Source of the DNA: Chaenocephalus aceratus
Lineage: Eukaryota > Chordata > Actinopteri > Perciformes > Channichthyidae
Length of the DNA stretch: 64,000 nucleotides
Assembly (NCBI GenBank): GCA_023974075.1
Contig: JAMFTG010000072.1
Coordinates: 379,005-443,004 of the forward strand
Direction: 5' to 3'
Part shown: positions 9,911 to 21,469 of the stretch, one piece after another
How positions within the stretch are numbered: position 1 is the first letter of the stretch
Layout: every line of letters starts with the position of its first letter
Position numbers and translations under genes: made by a program
The notes under the pieces: model-generated
The model's database searches: none
Told to the model about the DNA's origin: nothing
What the model saw: only the letters and a program-made list of their open reading frames with translations

Positions 9911-10659
9911 ATGGGGGTTATTCCCTATCTTTATTCAAGAGCGTGGTATTTAAATTTGAGAGCATACTTTAAGTATTTATTTCCCTCAAACTCTGTCCTG
10001 GCTCTCAAATAGTGTCCTCGCACTCAAATAGTGCCTGCTTGCACTTAGATTAGCTCTGCTTGTGCTCAAACTGTACGCTTGCACTCAGATATATTGCTGC
10101 TCAGAATTATTCTGTGCGCACTTGAAACTTTTGTGCAACAATCCTGTCAAAATCCCTCAACCAATAGGAGGCCAGGTGTCCTTGCGGGTGCGTTCGCTTT
10201 ACTTATTACAGCGTCCCGTAAGGGCGGTTACTCTTTGGTTTATAAACTCCCGCCCTCCACGGCTTTATAACATAACATGTACATCACTTCGCTGTACAAC
10301 TTTTTTTTTTGGGGGGGGGGTGTAAGCACAGTTAGTACATGTTTATAAAACGGACAATTCAAATCAAGCAATCTGATGTTTCTTAGTCGTGATATAATGA
10401 GCGTATATCCCGGGTATAATTGTAGTTACTTTTCACAAGTCAGTATCCCTCTGCGTCTGAGAACCGCTACAACCATATGGTTACAACTGTTACATTACGT
10501 CCGTCACGAAACTAACTAACTAACAAAGCTTAAAATGGAAACATTTAAGATTAACTTCGACCTCCGGGGTGGCGTGGATTGAGAAGTGCCTATCTCCAGA
10601 AAAAAAAGCACCAAAACGACGACAGTGCGCCACTGAACGTAGCTATTATGTAAGGTGCT

Positions 10660-10700
<41 letters not shown>

Positions 10701-11102
10701 TAACTGTGCTTCTCCCCCCCCCCCCCAAAAAAAGTTGTAAATCAAACAAGTGAAGTACATGTTATAAAGCCGTGGAGGGCTGGAGTTTATAAACCAAAGA
10801 GTAACCGCCCTTACGGGACGCTGTAATAAGTAAAGCGAACGCACCCGCAAGGACACCTGGCCTCCTATTGGTTGAGGGATTTTGACAGGATTGTTGCACA
10901 AAAGTTTCGAGCGCGCACAGAATAATTCTGAGCAGCAATATATCTGAGTGCAAGCGTACAGTTTGAGCACAAGCAGAGCTAATCTAAGTGCAAGCAGGCA
11001 CTATTTGATTGCGAGGACCGGGTTTGAGGGAAATAAATACTTAAAGTATGCTCTCAAATTTAAATACCACGCTCTTGAATAAAGATAGGGAATAACCCCC
11101 AT
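9911..11102. mobile_element. DNA element with ~0.4-kb terminal inverted repeats (MULE- or foldback-like)
   Basis: Left arm 9911-10337 and right arm 10698-11102 are near-identical inverted copies beginning ATGGGGGTTATTCCC. The insertion is bounded by a perfect 8-bp TSD, acctagct (9903-9910 and 11103-11110). The right arm lacks about 17 bp present in the left. The ~360-bp core has no transposase. Very long TIRs with an 8-9 bp TSD suggest a Mutator-like foldback element; a hAT relation is possible on TSD length alone. Matching ORFs on the two arms (plus 10062-10325, minus 10590-10970) are one sequence read twice and not genes. Confidence 0.85.
10661..10699. repeat. (TA)n microsatellite
   Basis: About 39 bp of uninterrupted TA repeat at the inner edge of the right arm of the long-TIR element. 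Confidence 0.95.
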
Positions 11103-11110
11103 ACCTAGCT

Positions 11111-12148
11111 AGCCCCAACATTAATCACTTAGCTTTGCACTCGCTCTGCAGCTACCACACTCTTGTCAAATATGGTCACTTCTGGTTCCATAAAGATGTC
11201 AACCGCCACAATGCCAAACTCACAATTTTTTTACGAATGAGTAACTATTGGTGACCTTTCAGTCTGCAACACGTCATCACTGCCATAGGCATGTCCGAAT
11301 AAAACCTCCACCATTATTCAATGCATAGTGACGCACTTACTATAGAAGTATTGGAATATCTGGTTTGCTGTCAAAGAGTATTACCATCCGACCAAAGTCA
11401 TATGACTTCCCGTCCATGTATGCCTGCACCTTTATAATCTGTGCTGCTTGACTGATCGGTTCACTAAGCCGCACGTTATCATTCCTGTCTGTCACCAGGC
11501 GTGGATAATAAATGGCTGCTTCCTTGACTCACTGACGTGTGAAATAGCGCTACAGCACAGGCCTCTTATCATTCAGTCACTGTATAAATCAAATGAAAAG
11601 TCCATTACTGAATATTAATGTGAGAAAAGCTCAATCTTTTCATGTCAGACTGCATTGCTCTGAAAAGAGAGAAGGCACCACTCAGATTCATAAATCCACT
11701 CGATGCATTAGTCTAATATTCTGTGATTACATCATGTTAGCCTGGAGGACCTGTGCATCCTCAAAGGGAATGACTCCTATCTGATCTGACAGAGTTCAAG
11801 TTCACTGCCCATCGCTCCAAAGTATATCCTGTTTGATGTGGATCATTTTGTATTTAAAGGCACAATATATCATGTTCTCCCACTAGGAATGCTCATCATA
11901 ATCACGACAAAAGACACAGATTAGTGGCGCCTTGAAGTAGCGTTGGATATTAGGAGTTGGTGTCTTTTCCACTATTGACGTCATTGCAGTCAGTTCTCCC
12001 ATTCAGAATTTGCTATGAAATGTTAACCAGGTGCCAAACTCTACATGGATGTGACCTCCTACCCGAAACAAACGGTCACAGTAAATACAAACTGTGTTTA
12101 CAGAGAATAATGTTGGATAGATGTTAAAAATCTGTGATTCTCTGACAC
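11111..12148. other. Unassigned sequence
   Basis: No coding or RNA feature. The 11855-12110 part (from aaggcacaatatatcatg) resembles old dispersed fish repeats in composition, but I cannot place its ends. Confidence 0.35.
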
Positions 12149-12151
12149 TAA

Positions 12152-12897
12152 TGGCGCGTTTCCACTGCAGCAGGCAGCTCGCTTTAAGCGTGCCGAGCCG
12201 TTGGTTGCGTTTCCACTTGGCCTAGTTTTGGCCCGGGGCTACTTTTTCACCTTTTTTCTGGCCCGACTAAATCGTGGTTCTAGGGCCAGGAACAACCGGG
12301 CTGAGTCGGGCTGAGCATGCTCAACTAGAGAGAGAATCGCTGGCAAGGGGCTACAACTACAACAAGATGAACATATTTGACCGTGATTTAATTGTAATAC
12401 ACGTTTCTAAATGATGCCGAAGTAACAACACACTGATACCGGTTAGTAAAAACCATGAATTAATGCTTTGACAAGTCTGCAGACAGACAGCAGGCGAAAA
12501 ACCCTTTTAAAATGCGTGTTTTCTAAATGTAGCTTGGCTAAGCTAACGCAGTATATGCTCCGACCGTCCACACTCACAACGGCCTACAGACATAAATAAA
12601 CCAGCGACTGTATTCTCCATGACACAGGCAGTCTGTGGTTTGTACTTGTTTAACTTGTGTCTAGTTTCTGAACAGATATGAGGAGCTGTGAGCTCTGAGT
12701 GCTAACAGCTAACGGCTGTGTTGTTTTTCTGGGGCTCTAATTGAAGATGACGTCACGGCTCCGCGTACACTGCGTTACTATAGTAACTACCCCAGCTCCT
12801 AAACTGTAATGGAAACGCAGCATTAAAGTGAGCCGGGCCTAATAAGGCCTAACCAAACCGAGCGAGGCCGAGCGAGGCCTGCAGTGGAAACGTGCCA
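12152..12897. mobile_element. PIF/Harbinger-type non-autonomous element
   Basis: Terminal inverted repeats TGGCGCGTTTCCACTGCAG (left) and complement of TGGCACGTTTCCACTGCAG (right) lie between identical 3-bp flanks TAA (12149-12151 and 12898-12900), the TSD length of PIF/Harbinger. Subterminal GC-rich words (gccgagc, ggcccgg) are repeated near both ends. No intact transposase frame exists. Confidence 0.75.
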
Positions 12898-12944
12898 TAA
12901 GTGGACCACCGATGGAGTGACAGTGAGCTAACGTTAGCTTAGCT

Positions 12945-13082
12945 TGGTTCTCTGTATGTACTTGCACTATTTTATCTGTTTTATTGTGTTGCTCTGTTGG
13001 AGGAGCCTGTGACGTAAGACTTTCATCGACATAACTACACTGTAGCTATGTACGAACGACAATAAAAGCCTTGAATCTTGAT
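12945..13082 (+). mobile_element. LINE 3' tail, family T, copy 1
   Basis: The segment with 'gttggaggagcctgtgac', 'atgtacgaacgacaataaa' and final 'gccttgaatcttgat' is a LINE 3' UTR end. It is the reverse complement of the tails at 13845-14527 and 42310-42560, so three copies of one family occur in the window. Confidence 0.65.
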
Positions 13083-13844
13083 AGCTTTAAGACCCAGACG
13101 TAAAACGAGCAAAATCCTTTGTCCTGTTGAACATACGATTAAAAAAACAACCAAAATCTAAAAAGTGAAATATCACTAAATGTCAATCTATGACATCTTC
13201 TGGCAGACAACCACGCTATGACACATGCTCATGGGAACGCCAATAGAGACGACCAAATGAAACAGACAGTCACCTTGATTACAATGAGAGATTTCTCTAT
13301 GCATGGCAGTTGCCAGAAACATTCAGAACAACAACAAGTATACACTGGTGTTGACATTTTTGGACATTTTAATGGCGAAATGTAACAGAACACACCTTGT
13401 TAATAATATAACATGCTGTCACAAAAGACAGCCTTGCTGGTGGAGTCTGAGATAGATCTTTATTCATCAGAATTGTCACTTCTCTACAGAGTAATCTTTC
13501 TTCAGAGGAGAGGAAAAGCTGGGTTTTATCACAGCTTCTTTCCCCTCTCTCAAACACTCTGACATGTGGTTAGTCTGAGCTATTTTAAACTTCACTGCTG
13601 GTCCCATTGTCAGCCTCTGCTCGAGGCAGCTACATTAATCCTGTTCCTACTTGTCCTTGCCCTTGACTGTCTCCACATTTTAACCGATGTTAGGCAGTGG
13701 CTGGTGTTTCACTCAGCTCGGTGTCTCCTCGGTATGAATGGCTGTCGACTCTGCCAGCAATCAACCTTTAATTACCAGAGCTCTTTCCTCATCAATCAAA
13801 GCGGATCATGACTTGGTTGGTTATGTACTTCTAGATTCAAGATT
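13083..13844. other. Unassigned sequence
   Basis: No repeat or coding feature recognised; short frames at 13369-13811 have no domain. Confidence 0.4.
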
Positions 13845-14527
13845 CAAGGCTTTATTGTCATGTGTAGCTACCAGGGGCGGACTGGGACTCTCGACCGGCC
13901 AAATAAATACCGCTAGTAAATTGTCGGGGGGGGGGGGGGGGTAAGGACATATCTACACTGCAGCCACCTGTGGCAGACAGCCAACTGGTAGCTGCAGTGT
14001 AAATATGTCAATGAAAAGCTGAAGTCACAGGCTCCTCCCACAGTGCAACAGGAATATAGGACACAAACCATTAAAACAAATAAAGTAGTGCAAGAGAATG
14101 TTTTGAGATGTGCAAGTAAATACCAATATGATGTGTAATGTCATCTGTCATCATCCTTTTGGACCTGTCTACTGCATTCGACACGGTGAATCATCAGATC
14201 CTCCTTCGCACTCTCCGAGAACTTGGAGTTTCAGGCTCTGCACTTTCCCTCCTCACCTCATACCTCAAAGACCGCACCTACAGGGTTACTTGGAGAGGGT
14301 CCGAGTCCGACCCTTGTCAATTAACTACAGAGGTCCCTCAGGGCTCTGTTCTTGGTCCCCTCCTGTTCTCCTTGTACACAAAGTCGCTCGGATCAGTCAT
14401 TAGCCCGCATGGTTTTTAGTCACAGGCTCCTCCAACAGTGCAACAGGAATATATATAGGACATGAACCATTAAAACAAATAAAGTAGTGCAAGAGAATGT
14501 TTTGAGATGTGCAAGTAAATACCAATA
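13845..14527 (-). mobile_element. LINE family T tail, copy 2, disrupted
   Basis: Minus-orientation family T tail (plus strand: gattcaaggctttattgtca ... gtcacaggctcctcc). It is broken by a segment with aggggcggactggg, an 18-nt G-run (about 13925-13942) and a short inverted repeat around acactgcag. It is broken again by a reverse-transcriptase fragment at 14129-14417. The ~106-bp block at 14023-14128 is repeated directly at 14418-14527. Confidence 0.65.
14129..14417 (+). pseudogene. LINE reverse-transcriptase fragment between direct repeats
   Basis: The plus-strand frame from 14138 reads the RT palm region of an L2/CR1-type LINE: 'LLDLSTAFDTVNH' (motif A with its catalytic Asp) followed by 'VPQGSVLGPLLFSLY' (fingers/palm motif B). 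The YADD motif expected next is missing because the sequence stops at 14417, where the flanking repeat resumes. It lacks the endonuclease, the catalytic YADD and the C-terminus. It is bounded by two ~106-bp direct repeats, which is far too long for an ordinary TSD. Confidence 0.85.
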
Positions 14528-15451
14528 CCTGGCTGTACTTGGCATGCATATGTTTTATGGTAACTTTGATTTATTGTCTGAGTAATATGTCGGATCCGAG
14601 CATGTATACAGTTAATAAAATGGATTTAATACCCTCGATATTCTTTAGAGCTGCATTGATTTATTTTGTTCGCTTCCTTCACTCTGGGGCAATGCAACAC
14701 CCTGTTATCTTATAAAGACGGCAATAAGGTCAGCAAGCAGTTCTAAACATGTAGACAAGCAGCAACTCCAGCATTCATTTGGATGCTGGTCTCTGTTCAC
14801 CTGATGAAGAGGCTACTCCACTTGTAGCTCCAGGTTTGGTCCCCACCCTTTCTGGAGGCTCACATCCGTCTCTTTAGCTGCTAAATGCTCGATTATGCTC
14901 ACCGACTAGTTGCTAAGTGTGTCTGTCAGGTGTTTGGAGGGTCGATAACATCCAAAACAGTCAAGTTGCGTGTTAAAAAAACAAAACCATGAGCTGAAAG
15001 ACGCTAGAACTCGATGACGAAATAAGGGGAACTGGGGCAAAGTGTACGTATCACAAGATTCATTGTTCATAGCAACTTTTACGTTTTCCAAAAACACCTT
15101 TAGGTTAAATGGAAAATGTTTATTTCTAGTCATAAAGCTGATTTTCCTGTTTAGAAATATGTTTGTGTCTTCCTCCTTGAGTGTTACCTTCCTCAAAAGT
15201 ATCATTTATCCAACATTTTAAGGACAGTTTTCTCAACAAACGCTCATCCGATCGACTTGCGGATCAATTGCTGGAAGGACAAGGAAGGCATTGTTGAGTG
15301 ACTCCGTTGCTCGCTTCAGTTCATACAAGGATAGATGAAGAAAAAAAGAAGAATGATTTCCAGGACATATTCATCATTCAGTCATGTTCTGGACGGCCGT
15401 TCATCGCCTCAACTACACGCTAAGAATGTGTATTGCACAAGAAAACATGTA
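14528..15451. other. Unassigned sequence
   Basis: No features recognised; the frame at 14906-15205 (minus) shows no domain. Confidence 0.4.
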
Positions 15452-15530
15452 TTGAAGAAGAAGACATACTTTATTAATCCCTCAGGGGACATTTCTTTCG
15501 TCATTCTGTTGTTTTTCACATTACACAATG
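15452..15530 (-). mobile_element. LINE 3'-tail fragment
   Basis: The plus-strand words actttattaatccctcagg and ggacatttctttcg match the reverse complement of a common fish LINE 3' end (ending ...taataaagt). Only the tail is present. Confidence 0.5.
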
Positions 15531-15532
15531 CA

Positions 15533-16130
15533 GTCATTGCAGCATTACCCATAATCCCCTCTGTTTCAGCCCTGTTTCCAAAGAGCTGATTCTCTGTCTG
15601 TTACTTTAGATGAAAATAAGGAGTCCCTCCCCACGCCCCTCTGAGAGACATTTGGGACACATGTTGATGTAGAAGAGACACGAAGAAGAGGGGACACATG
15701 TTGATGTAGAAGAGACATGAAGAAGAGGGGACACATGTTGATGTAGAAGAGACATGAAGAGGGGACACATGTTGATGTAGAGGAGACATGGAGAAGAGGG
15801 GACACATGTTGATGTAGAAGAGACATGGAGAAGAGGGGACACATGTTGATGTAGAAGAGACATGGAGAAGAGGGGACACATGTTGATGTAGAGGAGACAT
15901 GAAGAAGAGGGGACACGTGTTGATGTAGAAGAGACATGAAGAAGAGGGGACACATGTTGATGTAGAAGAGACATGAAGAAGAGGGGACACATGTTGATGT
16001 AGAAGAGACATGAAGAAGAGGGGACACATGTTGATGTAGAAGAGACATGAAGAAGAGGGGACACATGTTGATGTAGAAGAGACATGAAGAAGAGGGGACA
16101 CATGTTGATGTAGAAGAGACACGAAGAAGT
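15533..16130. mobile_element. Family A, copy 2 (partial)
   Basis: 15533-15655 matches family A copy 1 ('attacccataatcccctctg', 'gctgattctctgtctgttac', 'cacgcccctctgagag') and then joins the 37-bp array directly. The G-run, 'ctgattggctaatgg' and 'gaaactttcagagtctc' blocks present in the other copies are missing, so this copy has an internal deletion. Confidence 0.75.
15652..16130. repeat. 37-bp minisatellite of family A, array 2 (~13 copies)
   Basis: Same unit and orientation as array 1, more homogeneous. Minus-strand frames of 165-207 codons in all three phases are artefacts of a 37-bp period without stops. Confidence 0.95.
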
Positions 16131-16851
16131 GGACTATGAAAAAATGCAGTATCAAGTGTGAAGGTCTTTGTCTGCGCAGTTCTCTGCAAACAGCATTACC
16201 AGAACCGAACTCGTGTTACTCAGAAAAGGGAAAACAAATCACCAACAAATCATGCAATTTAAAATACATTAACTTCTCCATCTCCATGTGTCCTTTCCCG
16301 TCAGGATCCCCATCACAGCGGACAGGAGACCTTTAGGAAACCATGGACACACTTTCACTGGAGCGTGAAGTCCAACATAATCTGGCTGTCTGTTTTTTCC
16401 ACTGAGGAGTTGAGTCAGTTTCTGGAGCGCCAACACAAGTCAAATTAAAGCGAACTGGGCTACGAGCTGCTAAAGACACGCAGTGGAAACTTTGGTAATT
16501 GGGTTGTTTTTGGACGTTACGTAAAACCGAATTATCTTCATGTTTACAGAACATCGATGGATATGACTGCTGTGGCTCATTCTTGTAGACATTTCAAACT
16601 GTGCCACAGTAACAGGGCTCCGCTTCCTGACTCACACGTTAAAAACAGTCTGCAGGTGCTGATTTATTTACAAATAAACAAAAAAGTATCGGTGTAACGT
16701 GAGGTCAAAGAGACTCAGTCCCACCCCTTCCTTATATCACAGCTGATTGATCACAATATTCAAAACTACTCTCAGAATATTTAATTCAGTACTAATTCAT
16801 ACATCGAATCAATTATAGGTAGGGTAGATAATTTACTTCAGAAACACTTAG
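16131..16851. other. Unassigned sequence
   Basis: No gene, RNA or clear repeat recognised. A 'cacgcagtggaaac' word near 16480 recalls the end of the 12.1-12.9 kb element, but no TIR pair is visible. Confidence 0.35.
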
Positions 16852-17711
16852 CATCCCGATAGCAATGAATATATTAACCATTTAACAGCCAGCGCCACCA
16901 TTTGGTAGAACACATTTTGTGTCTTGATATCTTGTTGAAAAAAGAAAGAAAAAAAGTTGAATTTCATCTGATTCAGCCAGCTCTACCATTTGGTTGACAT
17001 GTTATGCACAATACAACCTCTAGATGTCACTGTGGTTCGGACAGAAAGCCTTTCAACTAGCTTCCACTGAGGAAGTTGGCAATGCTAAAATCACTGCTGA
17101 AGAAATCACTCTTTTTGGTCAACTTGTGGCAGGTAACCATATCCTTTTTGACATACTTTAGTGTCAGAGTACTGACTGAACATAATTAGATAACTTGATG
17201 CACAAAAAAGTTTTTTTAACAAGGGTGTAATTCTTTTTTGGAAAATATGCTCAACCAATCGGTCGAATTGGCTTTTTATGGTAAACTAGCAATATGACTT
17301 TTTCAGATTTTCAGAGATGTTTTCCAATAAATATGGTAAATAAATATCTAGATTCATGGTAATAGTACTAAATCTAAAATGTCCATAGCTTTTTTCTTGG
17401 TCTGGCAGTTAAAGGGTTAAATGCTTTGACAATAAATACATTAAAAAAATTCGTCTGTGGAAGCCGTGGCGCTGTAAAAAGCACGACCAATCATCTGAGC
17501 CGGCCCGGCTAAAGTAACTGGATGGCCTACCTGCCTGTCAGCCTTCCATCTGGGCACACACTTATCTCGTCATTGGTCACGTGCGCGTTCGTGTGTGTTG
17601 GGGGAGGAGCTCTGTGAGGAAGTCTGAAGGAAGAGGCAGATTTTTTTTCGGCTGTATACTTTCAAGTTCTAGCGCACTCGAGCTGGTTTCTCCATTCTTA
17701 CCTACCTTTAA
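16852..17711. repeat. Dispersed repeat U, copy 1 (interrupted by piggyBac-like insert)
   Basis: 16852-16873 plus 17421-17711 matches 40473-40705 ('catcccgatagcaatgaata', 'ggcctacctgcctgtcagcc', 'cattggtcacgtgcgcgttc', 'tgaggaagt'). The class of this repeat is unknown. The other copy lacks the insert. Confidence 0.7.
16878..17416. mobile_element. piggyBac-like non-autonomous element
   Basis: The insert has inverted ends CCATTTAACAGCCAG (left) and complement of CCCTTTAACTGCCAG (right) and lies between TTAA at 16874-16877 and 17417-17420, the piggyBac target. The paralogous repeat at 40473-40705 lacks the segment. There is no transposase. Kolobok also uses TTAA, but the CCC-TTT ends fit piggyBac better. 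Confidence 0.8.
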
Positions 17712-17765
17712 GTACATCTTATCTTATCGTATCTTATGTTAGTAACCGACGTTCATTTGCTTTAC

Positions 17766-17935
17766 CAGTGGGGCGGAAGTACTCACAAATTGTACTTTAG
17801 TAAAAATAGCAATGGTAGCAATATCTTCCTTAAGTAGAGCTACAAAGGTTTCGGGCGTGAAATTATAATTGAAGTACAAAAATTAAAAGTATATACTCAT
17901 TAGGCAGAATGTCCCATTTCAGTCTGAACCCCAAC
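17766..17935. mobile_element. hAT-terminus fragment (33-bp-array family)
   Basis: From cagtggggcggaagtactca the sequence resembles the end of the fish element that also carries the 33-bp minisatellite at 33 kb ('ttgtactttagtaaaaatag'). Only one end is visible. Confidence 0.4.
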
Positions 17936-17955
17936 TTGCTCCCATTGGCAGGCAA

Positions 17956-17957
<2 letters not shown>

Positions 17958-17989
<32 letters not shown>
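17958..17989. repeat. (GT)n microsatellite
   Basis: About 32 bp of GT repeat directly abutting the 17993-18288 MITE. Confidence 0.95.
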
Positions 17990-17990
<1 letters not shown>

Positions 17991-17992
17991 TA

Positions 17993-18288
17993 CGGCCCGT
18001 CCACACTACAGCTTCAAAAAAAGCTTGGAGCTGGGCGTGTCTGAAGCTCGACCAACAACCAATCACATGAATCTCCCGCCCCTGACACACACGCAGCGGT
18101 TTGATTGGCTAGAGCTTGTACTGGCATATGATTTGATTGGCTGACGCTTCCAACGAAAGCCAGGAAAGCTCCGCTCTGCTTCCCACAATGCAGTTCGGCG
18201 AAAAGTGACGTCACCCCATTCAAAGTGAATGGGCAGACGTGTTGGAAACCGTTTTTGAAGCTGTCGAAGCTGTAGTGTGGACGGGCCG
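17993..18288. mobile_element. PIF/Harbinger-type MITE (296 bp)
   Basis: Near-perfect TIRs CGGCCCGTCCACACTACAGC and complement are flanked by TTA (17990-17992 and 18289-18291), a 3-bp TSD typical of PIF/Harbinger. It contains repeated 'gattggct' words and no coding capacity. Confidence 0.85.
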
Positions 18289-18499
18289 TTACTGTATGGC
18301 AGCCTTTGTATGAATGGTGTGAATAAATGACTGCGGAAAAGTGCTATAAATACAATCCGTTTACCATCTTCCAAACCGAGAAAGAAATCAGTAATTTATA
18401 AATCAGAAAACATATTTCAAAAAATCCTTTTGGTCATCACGAAAAACAAAACCCATCTAAATCAGAATCAGGGTGTATTGCAAAGTAGGTTTACGAACA

Positions 18500-18805
18500 G
18501 GGTGTTTCTCAGTGTCGAGGAAGGATGCTCCAGAGCCACTATTTCAAGGATGCTACGTCATCGAGTCCCGCCGAAGGACTGTTCCAATGTCCAGGATGCT
18601 TGGAATTCTACCGAGGCCGGCGTACTTCGTAGCGAGGAATTTCGAGGCTGCACATGTGTATCCTCCGCGGTCTTAAAATCCCCACAATGCTTTGCGCGCG
18701 GACCGATTTCCAAATCTTTGGCGGACATCGCGCTCCATTGAAGGCGGGGCCTCGCATACGACGCACACCTGTTAGCCTGTTCCACCATTCTTCGTTTTCC
18801 GAGGC
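18500..18805 (+). mobile_element. Dispersed repeat V, copy 1
   Basis: Matches 50655-50975 in inverse orientation over about 300 bp (blocks 'cagggtgtttctca', 'atttcaaggatgc', 'ttaaaatccccacaatgctt', 'gacgcacacctg', 'ttcttcgtttt'). Divergence is substantial, so the copies are old. The class is unknown; a MITE is likely. Confidence 0.7.
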
Positions 18806-19929
18806 TAGGAAGGGTTCTTGTTATTTCAAAAACTGTTAAAACAAAACTATTATAAACTAGAAATATATATAATAGTCAAAATACTACAAAAAAGTACAAC
18901 AAAAAAGATTACTACAAGGACATTTAACATAATTTGAAAACAAAATGATGTGTTTAAAATTTGAATATTATTTCCTCATATTTTGCCATCTTCTTCGTTG
19001 TTGTTGACGTAACGTTGTGTAATCGTCTGAGTGCCTGTTTATTACCGCAAACTTTATGTGACTCGTGGACAACATGTTCTCAGTGCAGTCGGCTCGAGGT
19101 GCTTTTTAAGAGAACCCTTTCATGGTGGACGGAAACACACCGTAAGAACACCTCGCCCAGTGAGAGGCGCACGGCACAGACACGGCTTGTTGAGTGGGAA
19201 CGTTTTTTTAAAAGGAGCTCCAGTTGCTGGTTTTGCTTCTCCCACAAATTGTTTGTTTTGATTTAACTGTACGGGAACCGCAAAATTAGAACATAATCTC
19301 CTCAGTGCCTCATATCACTTTCCTTAATTGGCAAATATACAACAACTCATGCTCTTGTTTCACAAATAACTTCCAACATTTGATTAACAAGAAATCATGC
19401 CCACGTTTGTATTTGTGGCCCCTTTAAACCTGATGAGGCCAAAGTGTTTCAAAGTCCTTTCCACAAGTTTTATTATTTGGGGATTTTACACAAAGTTAAT
19501 TATTATTATTTGATTATAGTGGAGATCAGAGGAACATTTACTGATGGATTACCTCAGATTAAGATGCATAAACCCTTTATTCCGATATAAAAACATTTGG
19601 AAACGGGTCGATTTGACAACAGGAAGGTTAACAATCCCACCATGTTTTGGACACCGCAATTGTAACTTTTTAATACACCGAGCATTGCTCGTACTATATT
19701 GGTTCAACGTGTGGAGAAATCCAAGGTTGTATCGGTTCCATTAGGTTTTAAACTACAAATGTAAGTCCATTTGTAGTTTTCTTTTCATCTGGACTGGTGG
19801 CAGTTTCCATCAGTGTTTTGGATCTTTGAAATGTTTCCTGCCTCATATTCACCTTGATTCTCATTCCACAACTGCTGCCTTGGAGTCAGAAGAACATATT
19901 TCAAACATGTGCAGCCTGATTTTGATTAT
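18806..19929. other. Unassigned sequence
   Basis: AT-rich. A block at about 19712-19765 (gtggagaaatccaag ... ccattaggttttaaa) resembles 24037-24090, suggesting an unclassified old repeat. No coding feature. Confidence 0.4.
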
Positions 19930-20685
19930 TTTCTTATCAAGCTCCACATTTGTGGAATCAGCTTCCAGTTTGTGTTCGGGCGGCAGACACCCTATCCGTT
20001 TTTAAGACCTTCCTTTTTGATAAAGCTTATAGTTAGGGCTGATTAGATTCAGCCCCTAGTTTTGCTGATATAGGCTTAGTTTGTCGGGGGACATCTTACT
20101 TCTTCTTCTCTCTGTCTGTACCTGTGTACTCTCATGTTCCCATTAACCCAGCTTCCCCACATGTCTTTCTTTTTGGTGTCTATATACGCCGGGATCCGGA
20201 GTCATGGATGATCCTGCGGTCCTGTGTCTTGGATCGCGAGCCCTGGATCTTGAGTCGTGGCTGTGGTCCTGGATCATCGGTCCTGGATGGATATCCTCGT
20301 GGTTCATCTTCCTATTATACACACATGCATTTCCAAACATCTGGACTACCTATGTTGCAAATGTATTATCTTCTCAATTTACACACGGCATCTATTGCAC
20401 GTCTGTCCGTCCTGGGAGAGGGATCCCTCCTCTGCTGCTCTCCCTGAGGTTTCTCCCATGTTCCCTTTAAACTGTGGGTTTTCTCCGGAAGTGTTTCCTT
20501 GTACGATGTGAGGGTCTAAGGACAGAGGGTCTAAGGACAGAGGGTCTAAGGACAGAGGGTCTAAGGACAGAGGGTATCGTATTGTCATACTGATATTCTG
20601 TACACACTGTGAAGTCCACTGAGACAAGTGTAACATGTGTGATATTGGGCTATATAAATAAACATTGATTGATTGATTGATTTTA
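19930..20685 (+). mobile_element. 5'-truncated L2-type LINE end
   Basis: At about 19947-20031 one frame reads 'HLWNQLPVCVRAADTLSVFK' and then 'TFLFDKAYS' before a stop, the C-terminus of an L2-type reverse transcriptase. The long 3' UTR follows, with 'ctccctgaggtttctcccat' and 'tccttgtacgatgtgagggt', and the tail ends 'gggctatataaataaacatt' plus (GATT)n to 20685. A 15-bp unit, gagggtctaaggaca, is repeated four times at 20509-20571. No RT core remains. Confidence 0.8.
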
Positions 20686-21469
20686 ACAGCAGTAACAAAG
20701 TGTATATGTGAGTGTATAGGAAACAGGAATAGGATGCTTGTTTCTCCAGAGTCTACATTGCACCAGACATCAGGCTAATGAAGTCAATTCTGTGTCGTTA
20801 TCTGGTAAATTCCATATTACCAGCTCATGTGTTTCTGCCCTTCCAGAAACCCAGTGAATGTCATGCCGACGTCTCGAGGCGGTACGTGTGTACACAAGCC
20901 AGTGTTTTATTGTTGTTGATATGATGTGTGATATTGTCGCGTTCCCACTGTGACACATTGTGTTCACCCTGAGGGATGTTGCTCACAGCTTTCCCCACAG
21001 CACAGGAACTCAGGCGCTCCACCTTTCCGTCTGAAAACGTGTCAGTCTTTCGAACTTTAATGCGTCTCACGCCGTACAATTACATCATCAGAAAGGTACT
21101 CGTTACATGCCTGAGTTGCTACGGAGAGAAAATACTGATACTGGTTTTGAGAAAATAATAGATAAGATGTATGGAGAAAAAATACTCCAAATTATAAGAC
21201 TGTCGCTCAAAAGTCAAAATGATGATATAAGCCAAGACTAACAGCTTTTAACCCTAAACCTTCAATGTGCCTTTGAACCCTAACCCTAATGTTTTTATTA
21301 TTACCGCTTAATGTAACCCCTGAATGGAGTCATTTCAACCTGATAACTTAAAAATGTTACTTAAATGCCTTTAAACTATGACTTTAAAACGTTTTGAAAA
21401 ATTACTTTTAACCAAAAAGTCAAAGGTTTTACTCAATTTCTTAATAATAATAATTGTGACATTATAGGG
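20686..21469. other. Unassigned sequence
   Basis: No recognisable feature. Isolated 'accctaaccctaa' words near 21250-21295 are too few to be telomeric. Confidence 0.4.

Noticed and set aside
10062..10970. Two ORFs with the same protein on opposite strands
   Set aside because: They are the two arms of one inverted repeat (9911-11102), not a gene pair.
21250..21300. Telomere-like accctaa words
   Set aside because: Only isolated words with interruptions; no tandem TTAGGG array.
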